NCBI GenBank assembly: GCA_947442255.1
Contig: CANEVO010000067.1
Span: 1 to 23,813, forward strand
DNA: 23,813 nucleotides
Direction of reading: 5' to 3'
From: Opitutia bacterium
GTDB lineage: Bacteria; Verrucomicrobiota; Verrucomicrobiae; Opitutales; Opitutaceae
Translations under genes and position numbers: made by a program
The notes under the pieces: model-generated
Seen by the model: the letters and a program-made list of their open reading frames with translations, nothing else
Told to the model about the DNA's origin: nothing
The model's database searches: none
Shown here: positions 16,939 through 23,813 of the stretch, one piece after another
Layout: each line of letters opens with the position of its first letter
Position numbering within the stretch: the first letter of the stretch is position 1

Positions 16939-19040
16939 GATGCCACCTCTGCTGTTTTCGCCGCCACCGCACGCCGCGCCGTCCAACCTGCGAGGGCGGA
17001 TTCCACCAACAACACGGCGAGGGTCGCCGCGATAAACCAACGCCATAATTTCTGCCGTCCCTCCGCTTCCATGCCCTGCAACATCGTCTTGCTTTCCGTC
17101 GGGGCAACGGCCGCGGCCTGTTCCCGGGCCACCGGTACGCCGAGCCGTTCCAGTTCCTCCGCATCGAGCGGCGCCGTCCGGCTCTCGTTGGGATCCAGAT
17201 TCACCGCGAAGCGCGCGCTCCGGGGTCCACCGTTAAATTCATAGATGCCCGGCTGCAGGGTCTGGGCAAAACTGGTCGTCCCCGTCGGAATGGGCAGCGT
17301 CGCTCCGTCCGGCAGGCGGACGGCCTTCGGTTCGGTTCCCGCGGGCGCGGGCACCGGATCGCCAATCGAGAACTGCGTCGTGGTATTCGTCACTCCCCCA
17401 CCCAGTTCGAGCAGCGACCACATCAGGGGCACGAACTTTGACGAAATGGCGAGCTGGCTGTCCTCGGGCTGCCAGCCCGCGGTCAGAACGAACACCTTGC
17501 CCTGGCCCACCGGCACTTCGACCAGGGCGGGATCGCCGCTGTCGAATTTCACGACCGACCGCGCGCCCGGAAGGCCGGCGACGTCGAGTTTCCGATACCG
17601 CCAGATGTGAATCTTCGTGAAATCGCTGAAGCGCGGATCGTTGAAGGCCGCAAAGAGCGGATGGGAGAAATCGATTTCCGCCCACATCGCGTAGGCCTTC
17701 AGCCGCGCTTCCTCGAGCGGCACACCCTCGCGCCCAAGCAGCGCGCCCAGGGTCGTCCCGGCCTCGGGATTCTTCGGCACCACGAACACGATTTTCCCGG
17801 CCTGCGCCTGCTCACGGACCGCGGCCACCGTGGCCGGCGTGAGCACATCGGCCACGAATATAACATGCGCCGCCTGCAACTCGGCGGGATTCAGCGTTGC
17901 GGAACTGGCGCGGGCCGTCACTTGAACGGCGACCCGCGGGCTGTCCGTGAACGCCCGGCGCAGGAAGAAAAGCGGCTGCTTGGAATCCTCGGCGGTCTCG
18001 TTGCCGAGCCAGAGCACGTTGGCGCGCTGCTGGGCGGGCGGGATCACTGCGACCACATTGTCGAAATCATCGTCGTCGCCCCGCAGCGCGATCTGGTCGG
18101 CGGCCGTGGCATCCGCGGGGAGTGGCACGCTAAAAATGCGCGACTGGCCCGGTGACACGTAGGCATCGATGGCGGGCCCGATAAAGTCCGGCGCGCCCGC
18201 CTTGACCCAGCCGAGCTTGAACTGCTCGCGCTTCGAGTCCGCGGCATTGCTCACCCGCACGCGGACCGGAGCGGCGACGGAACGGGTGGACTCCGCCGAG
18301 TCGGCGACCAGTTGCAGGCCGGCATTGCTCGGACTGCCGGCCTTGATGGCCTCGACGAACAACTCGACGCCCTTCGGCCATTCGTAGGACTGGAGGGTGT
18401 CGAGCCGGCTGCCCGCCTGCAGATCGCTGATCAAGTAAATGTGCCGTGGACCGAGACTGGCCTTGCCATCCGTTTCACCCAGGGCCTCGGCCGCGGCAAT
18501 CAAGCCGTTGCCAAGGTGCGTTCCGGCCCAACTCGGGGTGACGGCTCGCACGCGGCTCATGGCGAGGGCCACGCGATCGCCCGTGGCCGCCTGATTCCAC
18601 TCGTCGAAGGTCAGGACCGGGGCCCCCTGGCGATCGAAGGCGATGATCGTGACATGGTCCGCGACTCCAGCGGTGCGGAGGACCGCTTCCGCGCGGGCTT
18701 GGGCGGCGGGCCACAGTCCAGCCCGGCGCATGCTCGCACTGCGGTCGAGCAGGACCACGATCCGTTTCGGCTGGGCGGCCGTGGGATCGTTCAACTCAGT
18801 TTGCGTGAGGAAGGGCCGGGCGAAACCCAGCGCCAGCAACAGGAGCGCCAGGCAGCGCAGGATCAGGAGGAGGATGTGCTCAAGCCGATGCCGCTTCGAA
18901 ATCCGCGGCGGACTCGGCAGCAGAAACATCAGCGAACTGAAGACTGTCCGTTCCCGGGTCGTCTGCCGGATTAGATGGTAGATGAGGGGGCCTCCAATCG
19001 CGAGCGCCCCGAGGAGGAAGAAAGGGGTCAGGAAACTCAT
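16935..19040 (-). CDS. BatA-like membrane VWA protein
   Basis: A 701-residue protein starting MSFLTPFFLLGALAIGGPLIYHLI, the typical N-terminal double-anchor domain (TIGR02226 type): helix 1 at 3-23, a cytosolic RxxERTVFSSLMFLLP loop, and helix 2 at 56-76. The VWA domain follows with an intact MIDAS, D99-R-S101-A-S103 in VVLLDRSASM, and IYLISDLQAG later. Residues about 290-400 look like a beta sandwich and about 405-600 like a GATase1-type Rossmann domain (AAHVIFVADVLTPATVAAVREQ region), also without a nucleophile Cys. A final helix spans about 666-686. Strong Shine-Dalgarno GGAGGT and an ATGA overlap with the DUF58 gene fix the start. In many alphaproteobacteria the same anchor domain is fused to DUF4159; here DUF4159 is separate. 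Expected role: metal-dependent protein interaction at the membrane, coupled to MoxR. Confidence 0.88.
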   Translation of the reverse strand: MSFLTPFFLLGALAIGGPLIYHLIRQTTRERTVFSSLMFLLPSPPRISKRHRLEHILLLILRCLALLLLALGFARPFLTQTELNDPTAAQPKRIVVLLDRSASMRRAGLWPAAQARAEAVLRTAGVADHVTIIAFDRQGAPVLTFDEWNQAATGDRVALAMSRVRAVTPSWAGTHLGNGLIAAAEALGETDGKASLGPRHIYLISDLQAGSRLDTLQSYEWPKGVELFVEAIKAGSPSNAGLQLVADSAESTRSVAAPVRVRVSNAADSKREQFKLGWVKAGAPDFIGPAIDAYVSPGQSRIFSVPLPADATAADQIALRGDDDDFDNVVAVIPPAQQRANVLWLGNETAEDSKQPLFFLRRAFTDSPRVAVQVTARASSATLNPAELQAAHVIFVADVLTPATVAAVREQAQAGKIVFVVPKNPEAGTTLGALLGREGVPLEEARLKAYAMWAEIDFSHPLFAAFNDPRFSDFTKIHIWRYRKLDVAGLPGARSVVKFDSGDPALVEVPVGQGKVFVLTAGWQPEDSQLAISSKFVPLMWSLLELGGGVTNTTTQFSIGDPVPAPAGTEPKAVRLPDGATLPIPTGTTSFAQTLQPGIYEFNGGPRSARFAVNLDPNESRTAPLDAEELERLGVPVAREQAAAVAPTESKTMLQGMEAEGRQKLWRWFIAATLAVLLVESALAGWTARRAVAAKTAEVAS
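16943..16950 (-). promoter_or_regulatory. Ribosome binding site for the DUF4175-like gene
   Basis: AGAGGTGG on the minus strand lies 4 nt before the ATG at 16938, within the last codons of the BatA-like gene. Together with the ATGA overlap it supports this start over the longer open frame reaching 17046. Confidence 0.7.
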
Positions 19041-19993
19041 GCGGCACCTCCCGAAGGATTCCCGGCCCGGCGAAACTGCCGGCCGCGCCGCATCCGTTCC
19101 TGCAGGAAGCCGAACAACGCGATCTCCAGCGGCTGCGCGGTCGAGATCTGATGATAGCCGATGCCGAGGCGGCGGCAGATCGCCCGCAACGCCTCGCAAT
19201 GGGCGTCCAGCTTTTTCATGTACTCGGCCCGGGCCGCCGACGGATCGATATAGATCGTCCGGTTCGATTCAAAATCCTCGAAGAGCGACGGCTTCTCCAA
19301 CCCGAGATTAAGTTCCGCCGGATCGAGAAGGTGGAAGACATTCATCTCGTGCCCGCCGGCCGTCAGCGCGATCAGGTTCCGTTCCAACCGATCCAGCGGG
19401 GCGAAGAAATCCGAGACCAGGCTCACGAGCCCCCGTTTCCGAATCAGCGTGGTGATGCGCTCGATCGGCGCATTGAGATCGGTGGACTGCCCGCTCGTGG
19501 GATGCTCGAGCGCGAGCATCAACTGACGCAGGTGTCCCTTGCGGTGCCGCGCGGGCATGTATTCACGAACCTGATCGTTGAAGGTCAGGAGGCCGACCGC
19601 GTCCCCCTGCAGATGGAGAAAATACGCCAGGGTCGCCACGAGCGTCGCCGCGTACTGGGCCTTGGTATAACCGCGCGTGCCGAACTCCATCGATCGGCTC
19701 TGGTCCACCAGGAGATGGCACCGGAGGTTCGTTTCGTCCTCGTACTTCTTGATGAAGTAGCGGTCGGTCCGGCCATAGACCCGCCAGTCGAGATAACGCG
19801 GATCGTCGCCCGGCGTGTACTGACGATACTCGGTGAACTCGACCGAGAAGCCGTGGTAGGGGCTGCGATGGAGCCCGCTCCAGAAACCTTCGACGACCGC
19901 GCGCGCCCGCAACTCGAGGTTGCGGATGCTCATCAACGCCTGGGGGTCGATGAGCTTGGCGGCGGCCAGGCTGCGGGTGGCGGGAGCAATCAT
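19037..19993 (-). CDS. DUF58 family protein (VWA-like)
   Basis: A 318-residue soluble protein with the DUF58 core: HRSPYHGFSVEFTEYRQYTPGDDPRYLDWRVYG spans about residues 42-74 and IKKYEDETN about 81-89. It continues into a VWA domain with an intact metal-site motif, D97-Q-S99-R-S101 in LLVDQSRSMEFG, and GLVSLVSDFF later. No signal peptide or membrane helix is seen, so it is cytoplasmic. The start at 19993 (MIAPATRSLAAAKLIDPQAL) agrees with the usual N-terminal DPxxL block of DUF58; upstream frame is out of character. The gene starts 28 bp after the MoxR stop and overlaps the BatA-like gene by ATGA. MoxR-DUF58 is a well-known gene pair in which DUF58 is thought to be an adaptor between the ATPase and VWA partners. 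Confidence 0.93.
   Translation of the reverse strand: MIAPATRSLAAAKLIDPQALMSIRNLELRARAVVEGFWSGLHRSPYHGFSVEFTEYRQYTPGDDPRYLDWRVYGRTDRYFIKKYEDETNLRCHLLVDQSRSMEFGTRGYTKAQYAATLVATLAYFLHLQGDAVGLLTFNDQVREYMPARHRKGHLRQLMLALEHPTSGQSTDLNAPIERITTLIRKRGLVSLVSDFFAPLDRLERNLIALTAGGHEMNVFHLLDPAELNLGLEKPSLFEDFESNRTIYIDPSAARAEYMKKLDAHCEALRAICRRLGIGYHQISTAQPLEIALFGFLQERMRRGRQFRRAGNPSGGAA
19046..19051 (-). promoter_or_regulatory. Strong ribosome binding site for the BatA-like gene
   Basis: GGAGGT on the minus strand lies 5 nt before the ATG at 19040, inside the 3' end of the DUF58 gene. It excludes the longer open frame that runs to 19199. Confidence 0.8.
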
Positions 19994-20021
19994 GCGTCCG
20001 GGCTTCAGCGGGCGGGCGGAT

Positions 20022-21068
<1,047 letters not shown>

Positions 21069-21141
21069 TGAAAGGGGGAAGTTCTGAGGGGACTGAAACT
21101 TAGACGCAGGGGACGGGGAAACGGATGCGACCACCGGGCGA

Positions 21142-22101
21142 TCAATGCGTCATCAGGTAAAAAACCATGTTTATGCCAAGGGGATAAGCTACCTTTTCGG
21201 AGAAGCGCTGGAAGTACTCGTTGTTCTCACCCTCGCGCTCCCAACCGTCGCTGACGTCGCTGTTGTGAATCGCGATCACCATGATCCGCTGTTTGTCGTC
21301 CAGCAAGGCACGAACGTGCATGTCTTCCGAACCTTCGCCGCGCCACATCGTCTGCAGGTTCGAGGTGGGATCGCGGGGGTTGTGCTCGGGATTCCAGAAC
21401 TGGATCGTCGGCACCTGGAGGGTCTGCATCGCCCCCTTGATGTTGAAGACACAATGGAAGACCGGGTGGTCCAGCGAGAGATCGATCCATTCCCGCCCCG
21501 GCAGCACGCGCTGCATCTGCGCCGCAAAGCCTTCCCATTCCTCGACGCCCCAAAAATCGTTCACCATCATCGAACCGCCCGTCTGGAGGTAGTTGCGGAG
21601 CCCGGCGACCTCGGTGTCGCGCAAGCGCATGTAGCCGGCGTGCTCCATGAAGATGAAGGGATAATCGAACAGCGCCGGGTCCGACAGCTTGAGGACCCGG
21701 GCATCGGGATCGACGCGGGCCGAGGTCATTTGTTGGAGCCGATAGGAAAAATTCAAATCCGCGTCGGGATAGTCGACCCACCAGCCAAGCTGGCGCCCGA
21801 AGCCGCTCCGCACGCCGCGGCTGGTCGAGGACTTGAAGATGATCCGCGCAAACGTGAACGTGTCCTTCTCAAAGCCGCGGGGATTCGTCCAATCTGGCGT
21901 GCCCGTGCTGTGGGACTGAGTTTCCCGGGCGGTCCGGACCGTGTTTTCGTCGATCACTCCCCCGCCCTCCGTGTTGATGATCGTGCCGTAGTCCTCCGAG
22001 GATCGGCGGCGCTCGCCCTCATGCAACGGCGACGCAGCGTCCATGACGCCCAGCGTGACCAGCCCCCAGCCGGCCCAGAAGGTGAGATGGCGCGTCGTCA
22101 T
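21142..22101 (-). CDS. DUF4159 protein, third and most diverged of three tandem copies
   Basis: A 319-residue protein with a probable N-terminal signal (HLTFWAGWGLVTLGVM). The DUF4159 core is clear: FARIIFKS, the long block ending NFSYRLQQMTSARVDPD, YPFIFMEHAGYMRL, GLRNYLQTGGSMMVNDFWG, LDHPVFHCVFNI, and the C-terminal GINMVFYLMTH shared with both sister copies. It differs from them by Asn for Asp in the V-N-DFWG block, a longer N-terminal region (ERRRSSEDYGTIINTEGGG), and an insert with ILQV/WNPEHNPRDPTSN-type sequence before HVRALLDD. The ATG lies one nucleotide after the TGA of the preceding copy, so translation is probably coupled. Exported or periplasmic; the biochemical role of DUF4159 is unknown. 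Its fold is thought to be GATase1-like. Confidence 0.88.
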   Translation of the reverse strand: MTTRHLTFWAGWGLVTLGVMDAASPLHEGERRRSSEDYGTIINTEGGGVIDENTVRTARETQSHSTGTPDWTNPRGFEKDTFTFARIIFKSSTSRGVRSGFGRQLGWWVDYPDADLNFSYRLQQMTSARVDPDARVLKLSDPALFDYPFIFMEHAGYMRLRDTEVAGLRNYLQTGGSMMVNDFWGVEEWEGFAAQMQRVLPGREWIDLSLDHPVFHCVFNIKGAMQTLQVPTIQFWNPEHNPRDPTSNLQTMWRGEGSEDMHVRALLDDKQRIMVIAIHNSDVSDGWEREGENNEYFQRFSEKVAYPLGINMVFYLMTH

Positions 22102-22102
22102 G

Positions 22103-22969
22103 TCAGTGCGTCATCACGTAGAAGAGGATGTTTATCCCCAGGGGGTACGCGATCTTCTCGGAGAAGTTGTGGAAATAGTAGTCGCTCTCGCCCTCGCGCT
22201 CCCAGCCGTCGCCGTTGTCGCTGTTGTGCGTGGCGAGGACCATGAGGCGGCCCTTGTCGTCCATGATTGCGCGATGATGGACGTTCTGGACGTCGCCGTC
22301 GTGATACTCGTAGGTCACGCCCGTGTGCTCGCTCTCGGCCCCGGTGCGGATGTTCGGCACCTGGCCCTTCGCCTTGATCTCAAAGACACAGTGGTAGAGC
22401 GGATGGTCGAGGGACATCTCGGTAAACCGCCGGTCGGGAAAAACGCGCCGCATGTTCCGCTCGACGTTCTGCCAGGCCGTATCGCCCCAGAAATCGTCGA
22501 ACATCAGGAATCCGCCGTTGAGCAGGTAATTCCGCAAAGCCACGACCTCCAGTTCGCTGAAGTGCAGGCTCCCCGGCTCGACGATGTAGATCCAGGGAAA
22601 GTCCGTGAGTTCGGGCGACGTGAGGTCAACAAACCGGCCGTCGGGATCCACCTTGAGCGAGGTCATCTGCTGCAGCCGGTACGAGAGATTCAGATCGCTG
22701 TCCGGCGCATCCGTCAGCCAGCCGCCACCGTAACCGCGAAAACCTCTTCCGTAGCCGCTCGAATAGCGAATGCGCGCAAAGGTGAAGACATCCTTCTTGA
22801 AGGAACGTGGGTTCTCCCACGTGGGAGTTCCGGTGCTGCCCGAGGGCATTTCGCGCGCGGTCTGGACGCCGTCCATGGCCCGCATCCGCCGTCCCCGATC
22901 CCGATACTGCGCCAACGCGATGCCCGTCACGGCCACGAACAGGAGGACGAGGCAGGCGATCCGTTTCAC
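22103..22969 (-). CDS. DUF4159 protein, second tandem copy
   Basis: A 288-residue protein if the GTG at 22969 is used, which puts a clean signal peptide (KRIACLVLLFVAVTGIALAQ) at the very N-terminus. A GTG at 23023 in the same frame would add 18 residues and cannot be excluded; neither has a good Shine-Dalgarno. The mature part begins with the TAREMPSGSTG block shared with copy one, then FTFARIRYSSGYGRG, NLSYRLQQMTSLKVDPDGRFVDL, FPWIYIVEPGSLHF, LNGGFLMFDDFWG, LDHPLYHCVFEI and GINILFYVMTH. It resembles copy one much more than copy three. Located in the same leftward operon, with the stop of copy one 64 bp before this start and copy three 1 nt after its stop. Confidence 0.88.
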   Translation of the reverse strand: MKRIACLVLLFVAVTGIALAQYRDRGRRMRAMDGVQTAREMPSGSTGTPTWENPRSFKKDVFTFARIRYSSGYGRGFRGYGGGWLTDAPDSDLNLSYRLQQMTSLKVDPDGRFVDLTSPELTDFPWIYIVEPGSLHFSELEVVALRNYLLNGGFLMFDDFWGDTAWQNVERNMRRVFPDRRFTEMSLDHPLYHCVFEIKAKGQVPNIRTGAESEHTGVTYEYHDGDVQNVHHRAIMDDKGRLMVLATHNSDNGDGWEREGESDYYFHNFSEKIAYPLGINILFYVMTH

Positions 22970-23033
22970 GGGCGGCGTTCGGCCGGCGCAGCCGCTGCGC
23001 CCGCCGGGATGAGTTGTGCGCACCCGTTCATGC

Positions 23034-23813
23034 TCAGTGCGTCATGACGTAGAAAATGATGTTAATCCCGAGCGGATACGCGATGCGCTCCGAGAAATTA
23101 CGAAAGAAGTAGTCGTTCACGCCCTCCGACTCCCAGCCTTCGCCCGTGTCGGTGTTATGCGTGGCCAGGACCATGAGCCGGCCCTTCTCATCGAAGATGC
23201 CGCGATGATGGACGGTCTTTACCTCGCCGTCGTGGTTCCGCTCGTAGGTGACGCCGGTCTGTTCGCTGTCGATTGCGGTGTTCATGTTCGGGATCTGTCC
23301 CTTGGCCTGAATCTCGAACACGCAATGGTAGAGCGGATGATCCATCGGGACCTCGACGAAATTCCGCGTCGGCAGGACCTTCTTCAAATAATATTGCACG
23401 TTCTTCCACGCGGCATCGCCCCAGAAATCGTCGAGCATCAGGAATCCGCCGTTTTGGAGATACTTCCGCAGGGCGGTCACTTCGTCCGGCGTGAAATACA
23501 TCGAACCGGGCTCGGCAATGTAGAGCCAGGGAAAGTCCGAGAGGGCGGGATCCGTGAGATCGACGAACCGACCGTTCGGATCGACCTTGATGGCGGTCAT
23601 CTGCTGCAACCGGTACGACAGATTCAGATCGCTGTCCGGGGCGTCGGTATCCCAGCCGGCGCCACCGCCAAAGGCTCCGCCCGCGGCCCCGCTCGCATAG
23701 CGCACCCGGGCAAAGGTGAAGACGTCCTTGCCGAACATTCGCGGATTCTCCCAACGCGGGGCCACGGTGTTGCCGGAAGGCATTTCCCGTGCCGTGTTGA
23801 CCTCGGTCGAACC
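23034..23813 (-). CDS. DUF4159 protein, first tandem copy, 5' end outside the window
   Basis: The frame is open to the right edge, so the gene is partial: about 259 residues are visible and the signal peptide must lie beyond 23813. The visible start, GSTEVNTAREMPSGN, matches the post-signal block of copy two, which shows that the internal ATG at 23783 is not the true start. Core blocks: FTFARVRYASG, a Gly/Ala-rich loop AAGGAFGGGAG, NLSYRLQQMTAIKVDPNGRFVDL, FPWLYIAEPGSMYF, NGGFLMLDDFWG, MDHPLYHCVFEI and GINIIFYVMTH. It is the most upstream operon gene visible; the promoter is not in the window. Confidence 0.88.
   Translation of the reverse strand, partial: GSTEVNTAREMPSGNTVAPRWENPRMFGKDVFTFARVRYASGAAGGAFGGGAGWDTDAPDSDLNLSYRLQQMTAIKVDPNGRFVDLTDPALSDFPWLYIAEPGSMYFTPDEVTALRKYLQNGGFLMLDDFWGDAAWKNVQYYLKKVLPTRNFVEVPMDHPLYHCVFEIQAKGQIPNMNTAIDSEQTGVTYERNHDGEVKTVHHRGIFDEKGRLMVLATHNTDTGEGWESEGVNDYFFRNFSERIAYPLGINIIFYVMTH

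Noticed and set aside
21069..21141. Gap before MoxR examined for an internal promoter
   Set aside because: No sigma70-like pair or Shine-Dalgarno sequence could be recognised in these 73 bp.
23034..23783. Treating the ATG at 23783 as the true start of the first DUF4159 copy
   Set aside because: Upstream in-frame codons continue the block shared with the second copy, and no signal peptide would be present from this ATG.

Overview
The window is GC-rich bacterial chromosome, gene-dense, with no RNA genes, CRISPR arrays or insertion sequences that I can see. The protein families point to the Planctomycetes-Verrucomicrobia group: a c-type cytochrome of the Pirellula/Verrucomicrobium heme-binding type, a DUF1587/1595/1592/1588/1585 'planctomycete-type cytochrome', its Tat-exported DUF1552 partner, and a MoxR-DUF58-BatA-DUF4159 envelope cluster. 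An Opitutaceae-like verrucomicrobium is my best guess; an acidobacterium is the main alternative. This is inferred from family content only.

Left part (271-7516): two divergent two-gene units share a gene-free spacer of about 420 bp. Leftward run a PQQ-dependent alcohol dehydrogenase-type enzyme and a diheme cytochrome c, which would oxidise a substrate in the periplasm and pass on the electrons. Rightward run the large DUF1592-type multi-domain cytochrome and DUF1552, a pair known to travel together but of unknown function. Two hairpins after DUF1552 separate this unit from the convergent genes.

Middle (7714-9540): a complete adenine deaminase gene (purine salvage), leftward, apparently unrelated to its neighbours.

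Right part (9661-23813): a leftward operon of nine genes continues past the right edge. In transcription order it encodes three tandem DUF4159 paralogues (the first cut by the window), a MoxR AAA+ ATPase, a DUF58 von Willebrand A protein, a BatA-like membrane VWA protein, a 1268-residue DUF4175-like membrane protein with coiled coil, poly-glycine and collagen-like repeats, a second membrane VWA protein with a glutamine-amidotransferase-like domain, and an exported legumain/caspase-like protein that contains no cysteine. Three junctions have ATGA or GTGA stop/start overlaps with good Shine-Dalgarno sequences. The cytoplasmic MoxR/DUF58 pair probably drives assembly or remodelling of an envelope complex built from the VWA, GATase-like and DUF4159 proteins. 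This cluster is the best candidate here for a poorly described system.

Limits: no homology searches were run. Start sites in genes lacking a Shine-Dalgarno sequence are judgement calls.
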